A stretch of DNA of 64,000 nt from Poronia punctata. Taxonomy: Eukaryota > Ascomycota > Sordariomycetes > Xylariales > Xylariaceae. The stretch spans positions 240,223-304,222 of the forward strand of contig MU401466.1 of assembly GCA_022579005.1 (NCBI GenBank), given 5' to 3'. Of this stretch, positions 46,945-60,459 are shown piece by piece. The notes under the pieces are model-generated. The model was not told the DNA's origin, ran no database searches, and was given only the letters and a program-made list of their open reading frames with translations. Each line of letters opens with the position of its first letter. The stretch's first letter is position 1. A program made the translations under genes and the position numbers.

Positions 46945-49027
46945 ATGGAACGCCGGGACTGTGTTGTCGTTGGTGCTGGTGAGTCAGACACCGTTGTTGT
47001 TGTTTTTTTCTTCTTTTCGACTATCCGCCAGTGGCCGCCAGTAGCGCGACGCCGACATTGACTGTCGTAAATGGCCATGCTGACTCTTCCATAGGATGGT
47101 ATGGTTTAGCCGCAGCGCGGCAATTCCACCATACACATCCCAATTCTTCCCTGGCCGTTTACGACAGTCAATCGTCGTTAGGCGGCACTTGGGCTGAAGA
47201 GCGTTTGTACCCCGGGCTCAAAAGCAATAATCTACTGGGGACATATGAATATCCCGATTTCCCCATGAGCCCCGACAAGTTCGGCGTAAAACCCGGCCAG
47301 CACATACCGGCAGAAACCATCCACCGTTATCTCAAAGCTTATGCAGAACATAACAACATCGACCAGTTGATCCATCTGAATACCAAGGTCGTGACGGCAG
47401 AGCATCAGGATGTCGGTACAGGCGGCTGGGTCTTGACGCTTGCAAATTCCGACCAGGCCCAAGGAGAGACTAGGAAAGTCTTTGCACACCGTCTCATCCT
47501 AGCTACGGGGTTGACATCGGAGCCCCTCTTACCTCGTTTCGAAGGACACGAGGTATTCGGTGGCAGAATCTTCCACACAAAGTATTTCAAGCAGAACAGC
47601 GACACCTTGGACACGGCAAAAGCCGTCACAGTGTTTGGGGCAAGCAAGTCCTCTTGGGACGCGGTATATGCCTATGCTACCTCCGGCGTCAAGGTGAACT
47701 GGGTAATTCGTTGTAGGTGCTTTTTCCCTCACCGTGCGCTCCACTCCTGAGTCTTGACTAAAGTTACCCGTCACTCATTCCGAACTGACACTCTTTTCAA
47801 GCTAGCGGCCGCGGCCCGTGTTGGATGGCACCGCCCTTTGTGACGCCATTAAAGAAATGGATTGAGAAACTAGCCCGTTTGTTCATCCCGCCCTTCCCCC
47901 GAGCTCTGACTCAACCTGACACAGCCATACCAGATCTGCGACCCTTGACTTGGTTCAGTCCCTGCATTTGGGGCGATGTCGACGGCTATTCCCGCATTCG
48001 GAAGTTCTATCATGGCACCGCCGTCGGACGCTGCATCGTCGACGGCTTCTGGAAGGCCCTCGGCGGCGACGTGTTGACCCTGAACAAATATGACGAGCAC
48101 CCTGACACGGCCAAGCTAAAACCTTGGACAGAGCCAATGTTCACTGGCGCAAGCTTCAGCCTCCTCAACTACGACCAAGATATACTGGCACTGGTGCGCA
48201 GCGACATGGTCAACGTACACATTGGCGACATCGACCACCTGAGCCAGGGAAAGGTACACTTAACAGACGGGCTTTCGTTCGACTCGGACGTGATCCTTGC
48301 CAACACGGGTTGGAAACACGTCCCAGCCATCAAGCTACTACCCGAGGGTATCGAGAGAGAGCTGGGGATGCCTCATCATTGGGAGAAGCCAGGTTATGCC
48401 CCAACCGCCGATCTCGCCAATCGGCACGACCTGGTGGCGCAGGCAGATGAAGAAATCCTGCGTCGATTTCCCCGCCTCAAGCGCCAGCCTGTCTGGAATA
48501 AGAACTATAAGCCTCTTGCCAGCAAAGGAATCGGTGCTGAGGATGATGGCACCTCGTACACACCGTTAACACCGTACATGTTGTACCACTTTCTCGTACC
48601 AGCTTCACCACGTTTCTTGCGTTACCGAGATACCGCCTTCACCGGTGTCATGTCAAACTTTAGCAACTCCATTACGGCACACGTCAGCGGCTTGTGGATT
48701 AGCGCCTATTTCATGGATCAACTCGACGTCGACCCCGCCGATGCCCTCTGCGATGAGGTCGCTCTACGAAAGCTGCAGTACGAGACGGTGTTGTTTAATC
48801 GCTGGGGGAAGTGGCGATACCCGACAGACTGGGGCAACAAGAATCCAAACTTCATCTTCGATGCGGTGCCGTACCTCGACTTGTTGATGCGCGATCTCGG
48901 ACTGAACCAGTACCGTAAGAAGAACTGGCTGGCCGAATTGACGGATCCATATGGTGCCGAGGACTATAGGGATATAAACCACGAGTGGGTTATGAAGCAG
49001 ATCGCCAAGAAAGCCGTGGACGATTGA
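46945..49027 (+). CDS. Flavin-containing monooxygenase (FMO/Baeyer-Villiger class)
   Basis: Three exons: 46945-46978, 47095-47712 and 47802-49027, giving 625 residues. Exon 1 is only 34 nt and encodes the start of the FAD-binding Rossmann fold; GAGWYG (residues 10-15) is completed across intron 1. Then come GGTWAEERLYPG, the class-B flavin-monooxygenase fingerprint FGGRIFHTKYFK (166-177) and the NADPH-binding VFGASKSSWD (191-200). The C-terminal 400 residues are longer than in simple FMOs and similar in size to fungal monooxygenases that often act in secondary metabolism or detoxification. The substrate is unknown, and no biosynthetic core gene is nearby. Introns are 116 and 89 nt with CTGAC branch sites. 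Confidence 0.9.
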
Positions 49028-49468
49028 ATATTCGATATGCATTGCAGCGTAGCGAATGGCAGGCAGGGCGACGAGTTGACGACGTGACGACTTGAGGGCG
49101 GAAAAGTTCAAAAGAGGGGGTTATTTGATTTTATGTTTATTAAAAAACCGCCATGTCCATAACTGGTGTCTGAAAATTACGCGTTTGGCGGGGGTTGACC
49201 TTTTATGACAATCGTAGGAAGCTGGATTAACCTACGTGTATAAATTACATTGATTACATTTGGACTCGCTGCGTATCCAACCACGGAGGTGTGGCATTAA
49301 AAACAAAAGTGAAAAGAAACCATACAACGAGAGAGGGGTATATGGAAGACATAATACGAGCAAAAACAGAATCTTAGAATAAGTAGAAATCCTCAACATT
49401 TTGCAACCTAGAAAATCCGGACCTTTTATAGTGAGTAGGCCAGTTGGGCTGTTACAGATGTCATCATG
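49028..49468. other. Convergent intergenic region
   Basis: 3' flanks of the monooxygenase (+) and the large patatin-type gene (-). No gene. Confidence 0.6.
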
Positions 49469-52400
49469 TCATCCTTCAAGCTCGGGGATATCATGCACAC
49501 GATATTTCGGTTCAGGCGACAACTTCTCGAAAGAATCGCGGCTGTTAGAAGGGCTACCCGGTGTGTCTAGATCGTTGTTGTCGTCGCTGGCATTATTGTC
49601 CTTGCGTTTGATCGTGGATCGCGTTGTCATGGGTATCGCTACAAGTTATTGGAGACGAGCTGTTAGACTGTGTGTCTACCTGTGGCATGCATACCCCCTC
49701 CTTTATTTATCTCGACCTATAGGAAAACTTACCAGACTGATGCACGCAATCCCCTTCTTCGGCCATAAGCCGCCGCGGAAATCCGCTTATGGGCAAGGCG
49801 TGCACACCGCTCGGATACGGATTGCTTTGTAGACAGAGAGATATCTTCACCTTCGAGTCTTCGGACGAGGCGTTGATGCGGATCTGATCCAGTTGGAAAG
49901 TGCCTTGGAGATGCATGTCTTGGAGGACGGTGTCTGTCAGGATGATTTGGCGGACGGGCCCCTATTCATGCGAGTGTAAGTAATGTAATCCATAGAAATA
50001 AAGCAGGGATGTAGGGGAGATCGGGAGGAGAGACCCACGACTGCGCTGTCTTCGTCTTCTTCTTCTAACAGGAAGTAGGGCTCGAAATCGCCGTCGAGCA
50101 AGGATATCAGGAACCAGGCCAGAGCCTTGATTTCGGGGGAGTAGGGTCTGAATCTACAGAATATGGAGCCTAGAAGATTTGGATTTAGCCAGTACATTGG
50201 AGATAATACCTCTGTGCTGTGCGGGAGCCTCGCGCCGTAACATATCGGTGAGAGAGAGAGAGAAAGACTGAAGGGGGGGGTTGAGATCATACCCGTACAT
50301 GTGAGGCCTGAAGCCTTCTGCTTAACACTAGCCGCATCTTTTTCAAAGAAAAACGTGCTTGCGACAAGTCTATGCGCTATCTCGACCAGCTCGGTGGGGC
50401 TGGCTCGAAGCACTTCCAGTACCTCATATTCTAAATCGTCGAGTTTGGAAACTTCGTCGAAGCGAGGAAGCTTGGAGATCAGCTCGGGGCTAATACGTCG
50501 GTATCGCGGGCGATTTGATGCTGCCTGGGTTTTGAGAAAACGGTTCCATTTTCGATCGCTTAGGCTGGCCAGGTCGGTTTGTCCCGAAATGGGGTTGTTG
50601 AAGGATAATAGCATGGGCGCTTGCGGGTTGCGGATTATGTAGGCGCTGTTGGTGGGGGACTTTTGTGTGGCGTGCTGACTGTCTATAGATGGGAACCGGC
50701 GCTTGTAGTTTCCCATTCCGCCCCGGCCTTGTCGGATTACGGCGGATGGGGCTTGTGTTGGGGCGACAGATGAGTGGGTTGAGCTTTTGGGGGATGAGGG
50801 GCCGGGATCGGGATTCGGATCGGGTTTTATGGTGCGACCCGCGCCGATCGAGAGCACCAGATCCGGCGGGGCGTCCGGGCTGATTGACTGTGCTTCCAGA
50901 TGAGCGATAGTTATTGGGTTCATGCATCTAGTGCCGCCGTTGGCATATTCGTGCATGGTTTCGGGCTTTTTATATGGTGTGAATAGGGGGGCTGTCGCTG
51001 TTGTCGCTCGGGCACTGGAGGGGCATGATGTTAGTAAGTGTTGCATAATATTTGGGTCAAAGGGGGTGTGATTACGCTTCCCATGCTCGTATCTCCTTGT
51101 TCGGAGAATCGGATCGGATGAATAGATAGGGTGTCCCTACTAATACTGGTCAGGTCAGATGGACTTGTAGAGAATAGGTAGTCATAGGGGCACATACGTC
51201 TATCCGCTGGATCAGCCCGGTTATAATTCGCAAAAACGACATCTTGACGACCTGAAGCCGTCGTGGCTGTGACAGCAACCTTGTTCGAGGCCGTAGCCCA
51301 GCTTCGATGAGACGTAGCTCCGAAAAGGGGTTGCTCGGATAAGTAGCGACGTAAAGAACTCTCGAGGGGCTGGTGTTTGTATAGACTCTTGTGGTATAAA
51401 GTCGACAAGGCGCCGGATAGTGGGACTTTGGATAATCCCCGTGGGATGTAGGCTTCGTGACATAAGTCCTTGAATTTGGATATTGCTGAGCTGACGGGCC
51501 ACTTCTTTACGCCCAAGGCGATGGCAATTATGCCGCCAAAGCTGAGTTGAGCGTTAGTATCAACTTCGTCATAGAGGAGCAGAGGTTTGGGATTGTTTGG
51601 ATGTGGGTACTTGAACTTACTCGGTCCCGACAATCAAGTCGAAGAATAGCTGGATCGGCAGGTCGGCGCCTAGGATCTTCTCGATTTCTCCGAGGACGTG
51701 AAGTTGGATGATGCCGCGGATCCCGCATCTTGTATTATTCCGACAAAAGTCAGTTTGACCAAACCGAATTCCGTCAGTGGGGGGGATCGTGCATACCCGT
51801 CTAGACATAACGTTCGCACGCCAGCATATCGCGGTCTCGTCATGATAACCCATGGCGGGCTCGCAATGATATCTCGAACGTGGATAGGACACCTACTAAT
51901 CTCTATGGTTGTTTTCGACGTCCTGGTTCCGTACGTCTCGACGCACGGAAGACACAGCACATGGCCGCACGGCAGCGCGCACTCCGGCAGCTCTCTCAAG
52001 CAACACAGACAAGAGGAATAACTGATAAAGTTCAGTGCGGAGCCTAGATAGTTTGAATATAGCTCGTTCAAGCGCTCTTGGTGAAGCAGAGCGGCGATTT
52101 GTAACTCGGATCTGTCGGGAAACTCGCGGGCTAGCCGTAAACTGGCCGACTGTACCTGCACCAGACTCGTCCGTATAAGATGTTCCCATACGGGCTGGAA
52201 GGTAGCGACGTTAAAGTTGGACTCGTAATCGCCATGGCCGATGATTTTGCCTTGTTTGTTTTGATGGCCTTTGGGATTATGACCTGACTTCACGTTGCGG
52301 CATTGGCCGAACTCGCCGTGAGATGGGTTGTTGTAACTGCAGGGCAAATACAGCTCTGCAAAGGTTTGCAGTGCACCGATGCATGATTTAGCGTATCGAT

Positions 52401-54523
52401 CATCAAGTAGTCGGCTTATGGTTCCTGTTGTTTCCACGTCGTGCGATATGTTTAGTCTTACAGGATAGAGGAATTACTAGTCATACAGAAGAAGAGCGTC
52501 TTCAAGGTAGGCTCACCTGGTAGCTTTTGTCGGACTGCATCGAGCATCACGCAAGATGCGATCATGGGCCCCATAGCGCGGAATATCTGCTCGGCATCGT
52601 TATGCAAAAGGGGATGAGCAGGGCTATCTTTTACTAGCAATGCGAGATTTAAGATGTTGCCTTCAAAGTTTCGCGATACGGGGCTATGACGGAGCATCTC
52701 CTTGACGAAATCGAACGGCGTATTCAGATCTCGCGCGAAGTGATCATAGGCTGCCTGTAGGTAGAATTGGAGTTTCTCTGTGTTGGCTAACATGCGCATC
52801 TGTTTCTTCCTTGCGTGAGCTGCGGCGCATCGATCTCTTATCAGATCGGATAATTTGCCGGCTTGCTCATTCATCAACACTGGGGAATGTCAGTCAGTAC
52901 CTATCTTAAGCTTGTTTTCGGTCTGCTCCCAATCCTTAGGGCTGTGCATGGGAGTCGGACGGACATACTATATGACCCCTTATAAGGTATCCTGACCACG
53001 TTGATCGACGCGTAATAACACTCCAAGAGTTCCTTGGTGGTATTGAGACGCCTCCCTCGCTGCCGCCATGTCTGGGCATAGTGCTGGAGAAATGGTTCTC
53101 GACGGACGGCGTCACTAATATCAGCCATAAGCATCTGTGTCGCTTTGTTCACGTCCCACTCCTTCTCATCCACATTGGTGTCGGTGGCATTGAGCACGAT
53201 GATGGCGTGCGGGAGCACCGGTTGATTGATAGACTTGTCGATCGAGGCAGCACCCCATTTGATCAGCCTGTGCAATACCGTGGACTCGAACGAACGGGGA
53301 TTCCTCAGCACAAAGACTACAACATCGCTGAAAGTGTAAAGAATGCGCGGATACAGCTGGCCGACGGCGAATTCGCGCTTCTGCGCCTGCGGCGTTTCTG
53401 CCCATTCGATCCTTCTCGACGCCGAGAACCGTCGATCACGGCTAGCTTTGGAATGCTGCGAGGCCGCCGAGTCTTGCGCTTGTCCTTCTGCTGGCTCCGA
53501 ATGTGTCGCTCGTCTCAACTGTTTCGGCGCACCTTCGCCGCCGCTAAGACCTTCGCAGTCTACGTAGAGCAGGGGGCTGGTGTCGTACAAGCTCGACGGG
53601 TCGGCGTAGAGATGCACGTCTCCGGTAGTCGAGATCCGATCCTGATTAGACGATGTGACAGGTGAGAAATACTTGGACCCGTGAGGTGACGCCAAATCCT
53701 GGCGGTCGATAAGCAGCTTGATCAACGTGCTTTTGCCGGCACCTTTAAAGCCATGTCAGCACGACTTGTTCAATCGGTCGTCTAAATAAAGTAAGGGGAA
53801 AAGATACCAGTCTCTCCTATGAACGATGCCAATTGAGGATACCGATCGCCAACCTCTTCGGTTTGGGTTTCCGCCATGATGGCGGCAAAACGGCCATAGT
53901 CGTACAACTGGGGGTGGTTCGAGGCATCGCGACCGAAACCAAACCACGTGGTGTCTTGGTCCTCGAGAAGCTCGGCTTCGTGTTCCTCCTCTGTGCGGGT
54001 CGGCTCCAAGATCTGACGGAGCCGGTGTACGACGAGAGGATCAGCCTTTTCATGTGGCTTGCCATTCCTACAGACCAAAAAGAAACGCGGTTAGTCGACC
54101 AGTTGGACTAAAGCAGCAGGTGCGTTCATTATTTTGACATTATTCATATTGAGATCTCATTCGCGGGAAGGAGCAGTGGTGATACAGTGGGACACGGAAG
54201 GACACAGCGGGACACAGCAGAAGAAGGGGCAGCGGCGATTCTCCACCATTCCGACACCTGATTCATCAACTAAAAGCGCTCAGTGCCCGCGAGTTTTCCC
54301 CATCGATGTCGTGAGAAATGCAATTTGCATGTGCATGTTCATGATGAGGCTATACTAACCATCCGACAGCACCGGGCAGGTGCAATATCCATTTAGACCA
54401 ACATGTGTCGCAAAAGGCCAGATTATTGCATTGGATGCAAGTGAAAGTGCTCTCGGCAGTTGTTGCGCAAGTCTGACATGGTTGCAACAGTGGAAGCGTA
54501 GGATCACCGGCGGCGACGGCCAT
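49469..54523 (-). CDS. Zinc-finger / P-loop GTPase / RING / patatin multidomain protein, catalytic dyad apparently lost
   Basis: Twelve exons on the minus strand: 54523-54360, 54067-53808, 53742-52969, 52879-52517, 52424-51797, 51728-51621, 51541-51198, 51136-51076, 51014-50293, 50169-50039, 49961-49733 and 49638-49469, giving 1317 residues with frame kept at every join. Domains in order: a Cys-rich zinc-binding N-terminus (residues 16-45, CQTC, CIQC, CDTCW); a P-loop GTPase-like domain with Walker A GETGAGKS (139-146) and DCEG (203-206); a helical stretch; a RING finger (about 659-700: CLCC, CGHVLCLPC, CPIH); and a patatin domain (about 725-950). The patatin oxyanion loop is LDGCGIRG. The nucleophile elbow reads GTDFGG, with Asp766 where Ser is expected, and the second catalytic motif reads ANGG, with Asn926 where Asp is expected. 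The 1.1-kb 3' part encodes an unassigned region and a disordered acidic tail. Fungi have many RING-patatin proteins of unknown role. The 123-nt intron at 50170-50292 has no in-frame stop, so its removal is likely but not forced. Confidence 0.85.
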
Positions 54524-56448
54524 GGCGATCTGCCTCGAGCTCTAGCTCTAGCTCTAGCTCCAGGCTGGCAGAAGCTGTTAGGTAATGTAAATTGGATCTC
54601 AAATGCCGTTCGTTTCGCGCGCGGTGACACGGGGCTTACACGGCCGCCAAACGGAGAAGGTTTGGGTGAGGACGGCCGGGCGCTAGGGAGGTTTCTCGTA
54701 CGTAATTCCGGTAAGGGGGCGTGGGAGTGAGTCGAGGGAGATTCTGTGTTTCCCCGAATGGGTTGGGGCCTCGACCGTAGATCGATGACTATAGATTGAC
54801 TACTCCTAGATACGTCTTCCATTCCGCTCTTCCCCTCCTTCGTCACTCGTTCCCTCAGGTTGCCGCCCCCTTTACTACATAATCTAATTACTCTGCGACG
54901 CCGCCCAGCCGCACATAGACCCTTTATCGACCTTGGTACTGTTGTGCCACTGAGTAATAATACCTTTACAGTATGCGTTCGACATACTGGACTAGGCACG
55001 TCTAATGAAGAGCGAAGGGGCTCGAACGAGGACAGACAGGGATAGCGTAGCTTTCTGTGCGACACCGACGTGGAGACGCGGGCCTGAGGCTTGGGGGCGG
55101 CTGGAGACGGTTACTTCTGTCGGCTTCTACTTTTCTGGGGGTACTCTCATAATTCCCAGGAAAAAGTGTGGCACATGATTGGTCGCGCCTTGGTTACATA
55201 CGTCTAGGTAAGGTACCTAACCATACTACCATAGGTATCCGTCACGGTCACCGTCACGGCATACTAAAATTGGCCAAACCGCGAGGACCTCCTTATCTTC
55301 GGCTTCGCAAATGGAAGTATGTTCGCAGCCGTTGCCTGTTCATCTGCACTGCAATGTTATCTCTAATCTTGATCGGAGGATCTGGCCCGTGCCGACGATC
55401 CCGTGTGCGTCACTGTAGGTATGTCCAAGGATTGCAGATGCTATGCTGTGCAGCTGAGTACATACTCGTATGCGCACACTGAAGGGATCGATGCTTGGAC
55501 GTCTAGACCAAATCAGAGAGTCTTTTGGTCATAGAACATAGGCAATTGCCGATTGGGGTATATCGGGGGGAAATTAATACGTGCAATCCTTCAAACAGAC
55601 ATTTGTAAGTGTAAGTTATTGGGAACCGGACGTTTTCCTGGGGGTCTGTTGATAGCCGTTCGAAGCATTACTGGTCTTTCTTGGCGGTCATGTTCTTATC
55701 TATGCGCTAGTACGTAATAGGTTAGCCTACTCTCAAACTCTATTCAAAATCTCTTATAAAAAGACGTTTTACTCTGTTCAACAAGGGAGAACCCCAACGG
55801 GCGGTATAGCCGGGTTTCTATATTAATGGCCGACTGAGAAGGCCGTTACCTGCGTTGTAAACCAAAAGTACGGATACTGTAGCGAACCTCGGGATGTGGT
55901 TTAAGAGTGACAAGACACACTTAGGGGGTACCTAGGAAGAGAGATGGGCAATGTACTCGTATGTGACTGCCGGCTTCGTAAGTGGCGTAGGCTGTCGTTG
56001 AAGGTAATATGTCAGGTTGTAAAGGGTGTGTACAAATGCTGGTTTCACATTCTTCCCCCTTGCTTGGACAGTATTTCTCCTTCTTCCTTCTCTCCTCTTG
56101 AGAACACTCAAACTTGCATTCAAAAGAATGTAACATCGCTTCCATTGTAGTATATGTAGTAATTACTCTATCATGTTTGACCAAATAAGTTACGGTACAC
56201 CTGGTTGAAACGGGTAACAAACAAATATATCCGATGAACTACAGAATGTTAGGAGGTAGGTACTTAGGTAGCGGAATTCTCCGCTGTGGACCAGAACAGA
56301 GCGGTTACCCTAGGTTGTACTTGTAGTCTGGGAACACCTAGATCTGTCTTATCAATCTCATCTAATCAGATTCAATTACACGTGGTATTGTTGGCATATT
56401 ATATTGACCATTATACTAATATCGGTATCTGTATCTGTAGATTCTGCT
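54524..56448. other. 1.9-kb intergenic region
   Basis: Promoter of the multidomain gene and 3' flank of the peptidase gene. Contains an (AGCTCT)n repeat at about 54537-54561, TACGAGTA (inverted) at 55463 and 55954, and AGGTACCT at 55211. Open frames on both strands at 54380-55065 have no support. Confidence 0.5.
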
Positions 56449-58870
56449 CTACTGATGAACAACGCCGTCCTGAATAAGCTCCTCGTCAAGCCCAACCCAG
56501 TATCTAATCCAGTTGAAGATGGCAGAATGCCACAGATGGCTATTATGCCGATTCTGAACCCAATGATTCTCGTCAGGGAAATGCAGGAAACGACTAGGCA
56601 CCCCACGGCTCTGCAGGATATTGAACATCTGGATACCCTCGCTCGAGGGGACGCGGAAGTCCAGGTCGCTGTGGATGATGAGCTCGGGCGTTTCGAAGTG
56701 TCGCGCGTTTCGCAAAGGGCTCCACCGCTCGTAGTTCTCTGGCTGGTCCCAGATCGTGCCGTTGAAATCGTGCTGGATAAAGTATAACTCGTCCGTCTGG
56801 TAAGAGCCTGATGTATCGGTCTTGCCGTCGTGGCAGAAGAGGGCTTTGAATTCGCGGCCTAAGGGTTGGCCTTGCACCCAGTTCGTCATGTAGCACCCGT
56901 AGCTGGCCCCGCCGGCTACGGCGCGGTCTGTATCGACGTAGGGAACGTTTTCTTTTAGGTGGGTGAATACGCTAACGAGATCGGTGTAGGGTGTGCCGCC
57001 CCAGTTGGCCTGGATTTTGTCTGTGAATGCCTGGCCGTAACCGGGTGTTCCGGTGAACTGTGTCGCTGTGACGACGAAGCCTTGCTCGGACCAGAGACGC
57101 AGGTTCCAGCGCGTGCTCCAGTTATCGCCTTGGGAGGTCTGCGGACCGCCGTGGATGATGAACGCGAGCGGGTATTTCTTCGTCGGGTCGAAGTTGGGCG
57201 GATAGAAAACAAAGGTCTGGATGTCGTCGCCGTCGCTGTTCTTGATCCAGAAGTTAGAGACATCCTTGGGACCAAGGCCCTTGAGCTCGGGGTCGACTTC
57301 GTTGGCTGTGAAGAGGACCTTCTTATCCTTGCCGGGGGCCTGGGTGTAGAAGACACGGCTTGTCCAACTGGCTGCGGCAGAGACTAGAGCGTGTCCGTTG
57401 GGAAGAATGGCAAAGTCGGCAATAGCAGTTTCCGGACCCGTGAAGTTGGCCGGCACGAAGGATTTCTTGGAATTGATGGGGACGGCGAACAGACGTGTAG
57501 AGGCGTGTAGTTCGGATGCGAGCCAGATTTCACGTCCATTGGGAGTCCATTGGAGCGTTGAGGGGCTCGAGTCCCAGTTGTCGGCGAGGGTAGACACCTT
57601 GGATTTCAAGCCGCCGTTGATATCCGCGACGTACAACTTAAAGCGGTCAGACTCGTAGTCGTTGCCATCCTGTTGGAGGTACGCGAGCTTCTTGCCGTCG
57701 GGGGACCAGTGGGGAGAGGCGCTAGCACCCTGAGCTGCCTTGGGGGCGGTCGAGCCCGGACCGTTGACCTGTACAGCCACCTTGGAGCCATCTTGAGGCA
57801 CTACGTATACGTAACTCGATGTGTAGTTTGCCTTGGGCAGCTCGGGTGCCTTGGTAACAAAGGCGAGATGTCGGCCATCGGGCGAGATGTCGTAGTCGCC
57901 TTGGTCACCAAAAGGCTGAACGGGTGTCTCGGGACGGGTGACGGGAGCGTCGATGCCCCATAGGAGATTCTTCAATTCCCCCTTGAATGGAGGGCACGAA
58001 GTCCCTGGCGTAGGCTTTGCGTGGGTTGGGTAGCCCTTGCATTTGGATAGCTTACCGCCGAAGACGGCGTAGCGTTCAGGACGAAGGTATGTATCCCAGT
58101 GACGGATGAAGTTGGCATCATAGAGCAAGCCGGAAGTCTTTGCTGGGACGACCAGGTCGGGGTTGTAGGCCTTCCCGTTGTCCCAGAAGGCAAGCGAGTT
58201 CACAACAAAATGGATGTCGCCCGATTTGGACTGGGCGGCTTTCAAGCCCTGGAAGGGGGCGTTTAGCGATGCGACAAGCGTCCTATTGACACCATGTTAG
58301 TGACCCACGGAAACGAGGGAAAGAGGAAAAGAGGAAAATGGAGAGATAGGGAGTTACGACATACGGAGAAAACTCGTTTGCGCCGACATCAGCCGTGTAT
58401 AAAGTCACGCCACCGGGAATCTCGTCATTGGTGCCATTGATATACAGGATGCTAGTGTCCTTGTCGCCGACCCAAACAACCTCGGAGACGGACGAGTCTA
58501 ACGGAGCCAGTCTAATGTTGCCGGTGGCTACGTCCAAGATCTGCCAAGTTGTCGAGGCTTTGTCGGTATCCCAATCGTAGGTTGTGGATGTGAACAGGGC
58601 GATTTTCTAGACGCACATGTTAGCAACGAAGGCAAGCTATCAATAGCATAAGGGGCTCTACATACACCGCTCGGATTGACGTTTGCAGTGCTCCGTCGAG
58701 GGGCAACAAGCATTCCACTATAGCAAAATCTGTAAGTAAAAGCTCTCCACCGATTGTCTTATGGAATAGAAAAACTTGGACATAGAACTCATGACGTACT
58801 CGATGGTGAAAGCTTGGGCGAGTGGCCACAGAATGCCAGCGGCAAGGACTGCCACTTTTTTGAACGCCAT
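56449..58870 (-). CDS. Secreted dipeptidyl-peptidase V (peptidase S9C)
   Basis: Four exons on the minus strand: 58870-58800, 58717-58666, 58606-58365 and 58282-56449, giving 732 residues. A signal peptide ends near residue 20 (PLAQA). A beta-propeller with SPDG blades follows, then an alpha/beta hydrolase domain. The triad is present: Ser582 in GGASYGCYM, Asp663 in HSDLDFRVP and His695 in DENHWV. Family members remove dipeptides with Ala-, His- or Ser-Ala-type starts from peptides outside the cell and are common secreted fungal enzymes. The residue after the SxG elbow is Cys instead of the usual Gly, which need not affect catalysis. Exon 2 has two in-frame acceptors 12 nt apart; I chose the one giving FTIDGMLVAPR. 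Introns are 82, 59 and 82 nt. Confidence 0.94.
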
Positions 58871-60459
58871 CTTGGCAGTGATGAGACTGTCAAGCTGATA
58901 ACCTAGTTCCTTTTGACGGGAAACTGAAGGACAAGTCGAGCAACCGATGCCGAATGCTCATTCTTCATATTCATTCTTATACGAGCGATGGACATTACCG
59001 ATTACTCGTCCACAACACTGCCAAGGTGGCGCCGCAATGACGAGAGACCTCGACCTGCCCTTTCGGACGTAGCCAAGAGTTCACCATGGTGATTCAAGCC
59101 TTGGCCTTGCTATTGTACAAAGAGACGGGACCCAGGGATATGATTGCACAATCCGCGAGGGAAGAATTCGAGGGGTCGAGGTAAGATTTAAGCAATGCAA
59201 CGGTCTATAACGCGACGCGACGCTACGCAAGCAGGCAAAAGCTCCTTCTGGTACTCGTATTATCCGCTATCCCGTCTCCACAGGGATCAAATTGGAGTAC
59301 CTATGTACTTCAGTCTTCTCCGGTGTCTACCTGTCCATCTACAATTGTTTTCCAGAAGTAAGGCATGCATTGATCAAGCTAAGTGCGTCAACTGATCTTT
59401 TTATATTATTTTGTATTGTTCCACAGATGTGGTTATTTTCAGATTGCTCAAATGAGACAAATTGCTCGTTAAAAAGTACAAGACACTGGTCAAGCTTGAA
59501 AGCTAATGGATCGTGCGGGGGGAAGGGAGCAAACCCCCAACCCCACCATCCTGCTCGTGCCTGGCTTTGGAGAATTCAATCTTGGGTAGTTGCCGGTTTC
59601 AATTAACACCGGGGACACGTACATCACATATAAAAAAGTAAAATGGAAATGGCTTTCCTTTTCAACTCGGGGAGCTGAAACGAAACAGCAGATATATACA
59701 CTTATCAATTATGTTTTTCAAACAACCATGCACATGAATGCTGGCTGACGCTCTCCCACCAGAGGTGCAGACATCCTAGATGAAAAAAAAATCCAACGTT
59801 CCAGACACTTGGTAACGGACGCACGTCGGCGATGTAACCTGACAGATACCCCAAGCTCCGGATAACATAATCATACATTTTTTTCGTAGGACAACGACCT
59901 CGTATAAGGTTTGTGTCCCTCTAGTCTACCGTAGTGTATCTGCGTCAGTAAGCTTAATCTTTTAGTACCTACATTAGGCTGTCTTTGAGATTGAGCAAAA
60001 AGAACTAATCAACTTGGGGAAAGTCTGCCGAAGACATAAAGCTTCTACCTAGTCCAGGTACCCATATTATACCTAAGATTAGATTTCTTAGTAGGTATCT
60101 TGAATTTCTACTCCCACCATATCTTGCTCGGAGAGCTGTTGGTGTGAACTGTTGGGAAGTATACTCGACCCAAAGAGACACGAGATAATGTTTACAGGTG
60201 GATCGTGGAACCCCGACCACCCCCACGAACCACCTAAAGCTAGATTGGGGGACTGGCATGGACTGGCAACTGGGTCTCGGGTGTCTTTATCCCCTATTCG
60301 GACTTACCTTTCAGGGGTTACGCCCCTTATCTGCAGGGATGTCTATCAAAAGCCCGGGGAAGTTGATCTTCACCGCTTCGAATTTCAAAGTGGTTCAACT
60401 GAGAAACCAGTCGCTTTTTTTGTTGTTGTTGGTGACTTTCCACGACAACGCCTTACAAT
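58871..60459. other. 1.6-kb divergent promoter region
   Basis: Shared upstream region of the peptidase (-) and the permease (+). One inverted TACGAGTA at 59252. No supported gene. Confidence 0.5.

Noticed and set aside
50170..50292. Reading through this segment as exon
   Set aside because: It has no stop and a multiple-of-three length, but it is low complexity with a GTATGA donor and a CTAG acceptor, and its removal joins conserved residues. Treated as intron.
54360..55065. 236-codon minus-strand frame
   Set aside because: Overlaps exon 1 of the multidomain gene in another frame and runs into its promoter; no domain.
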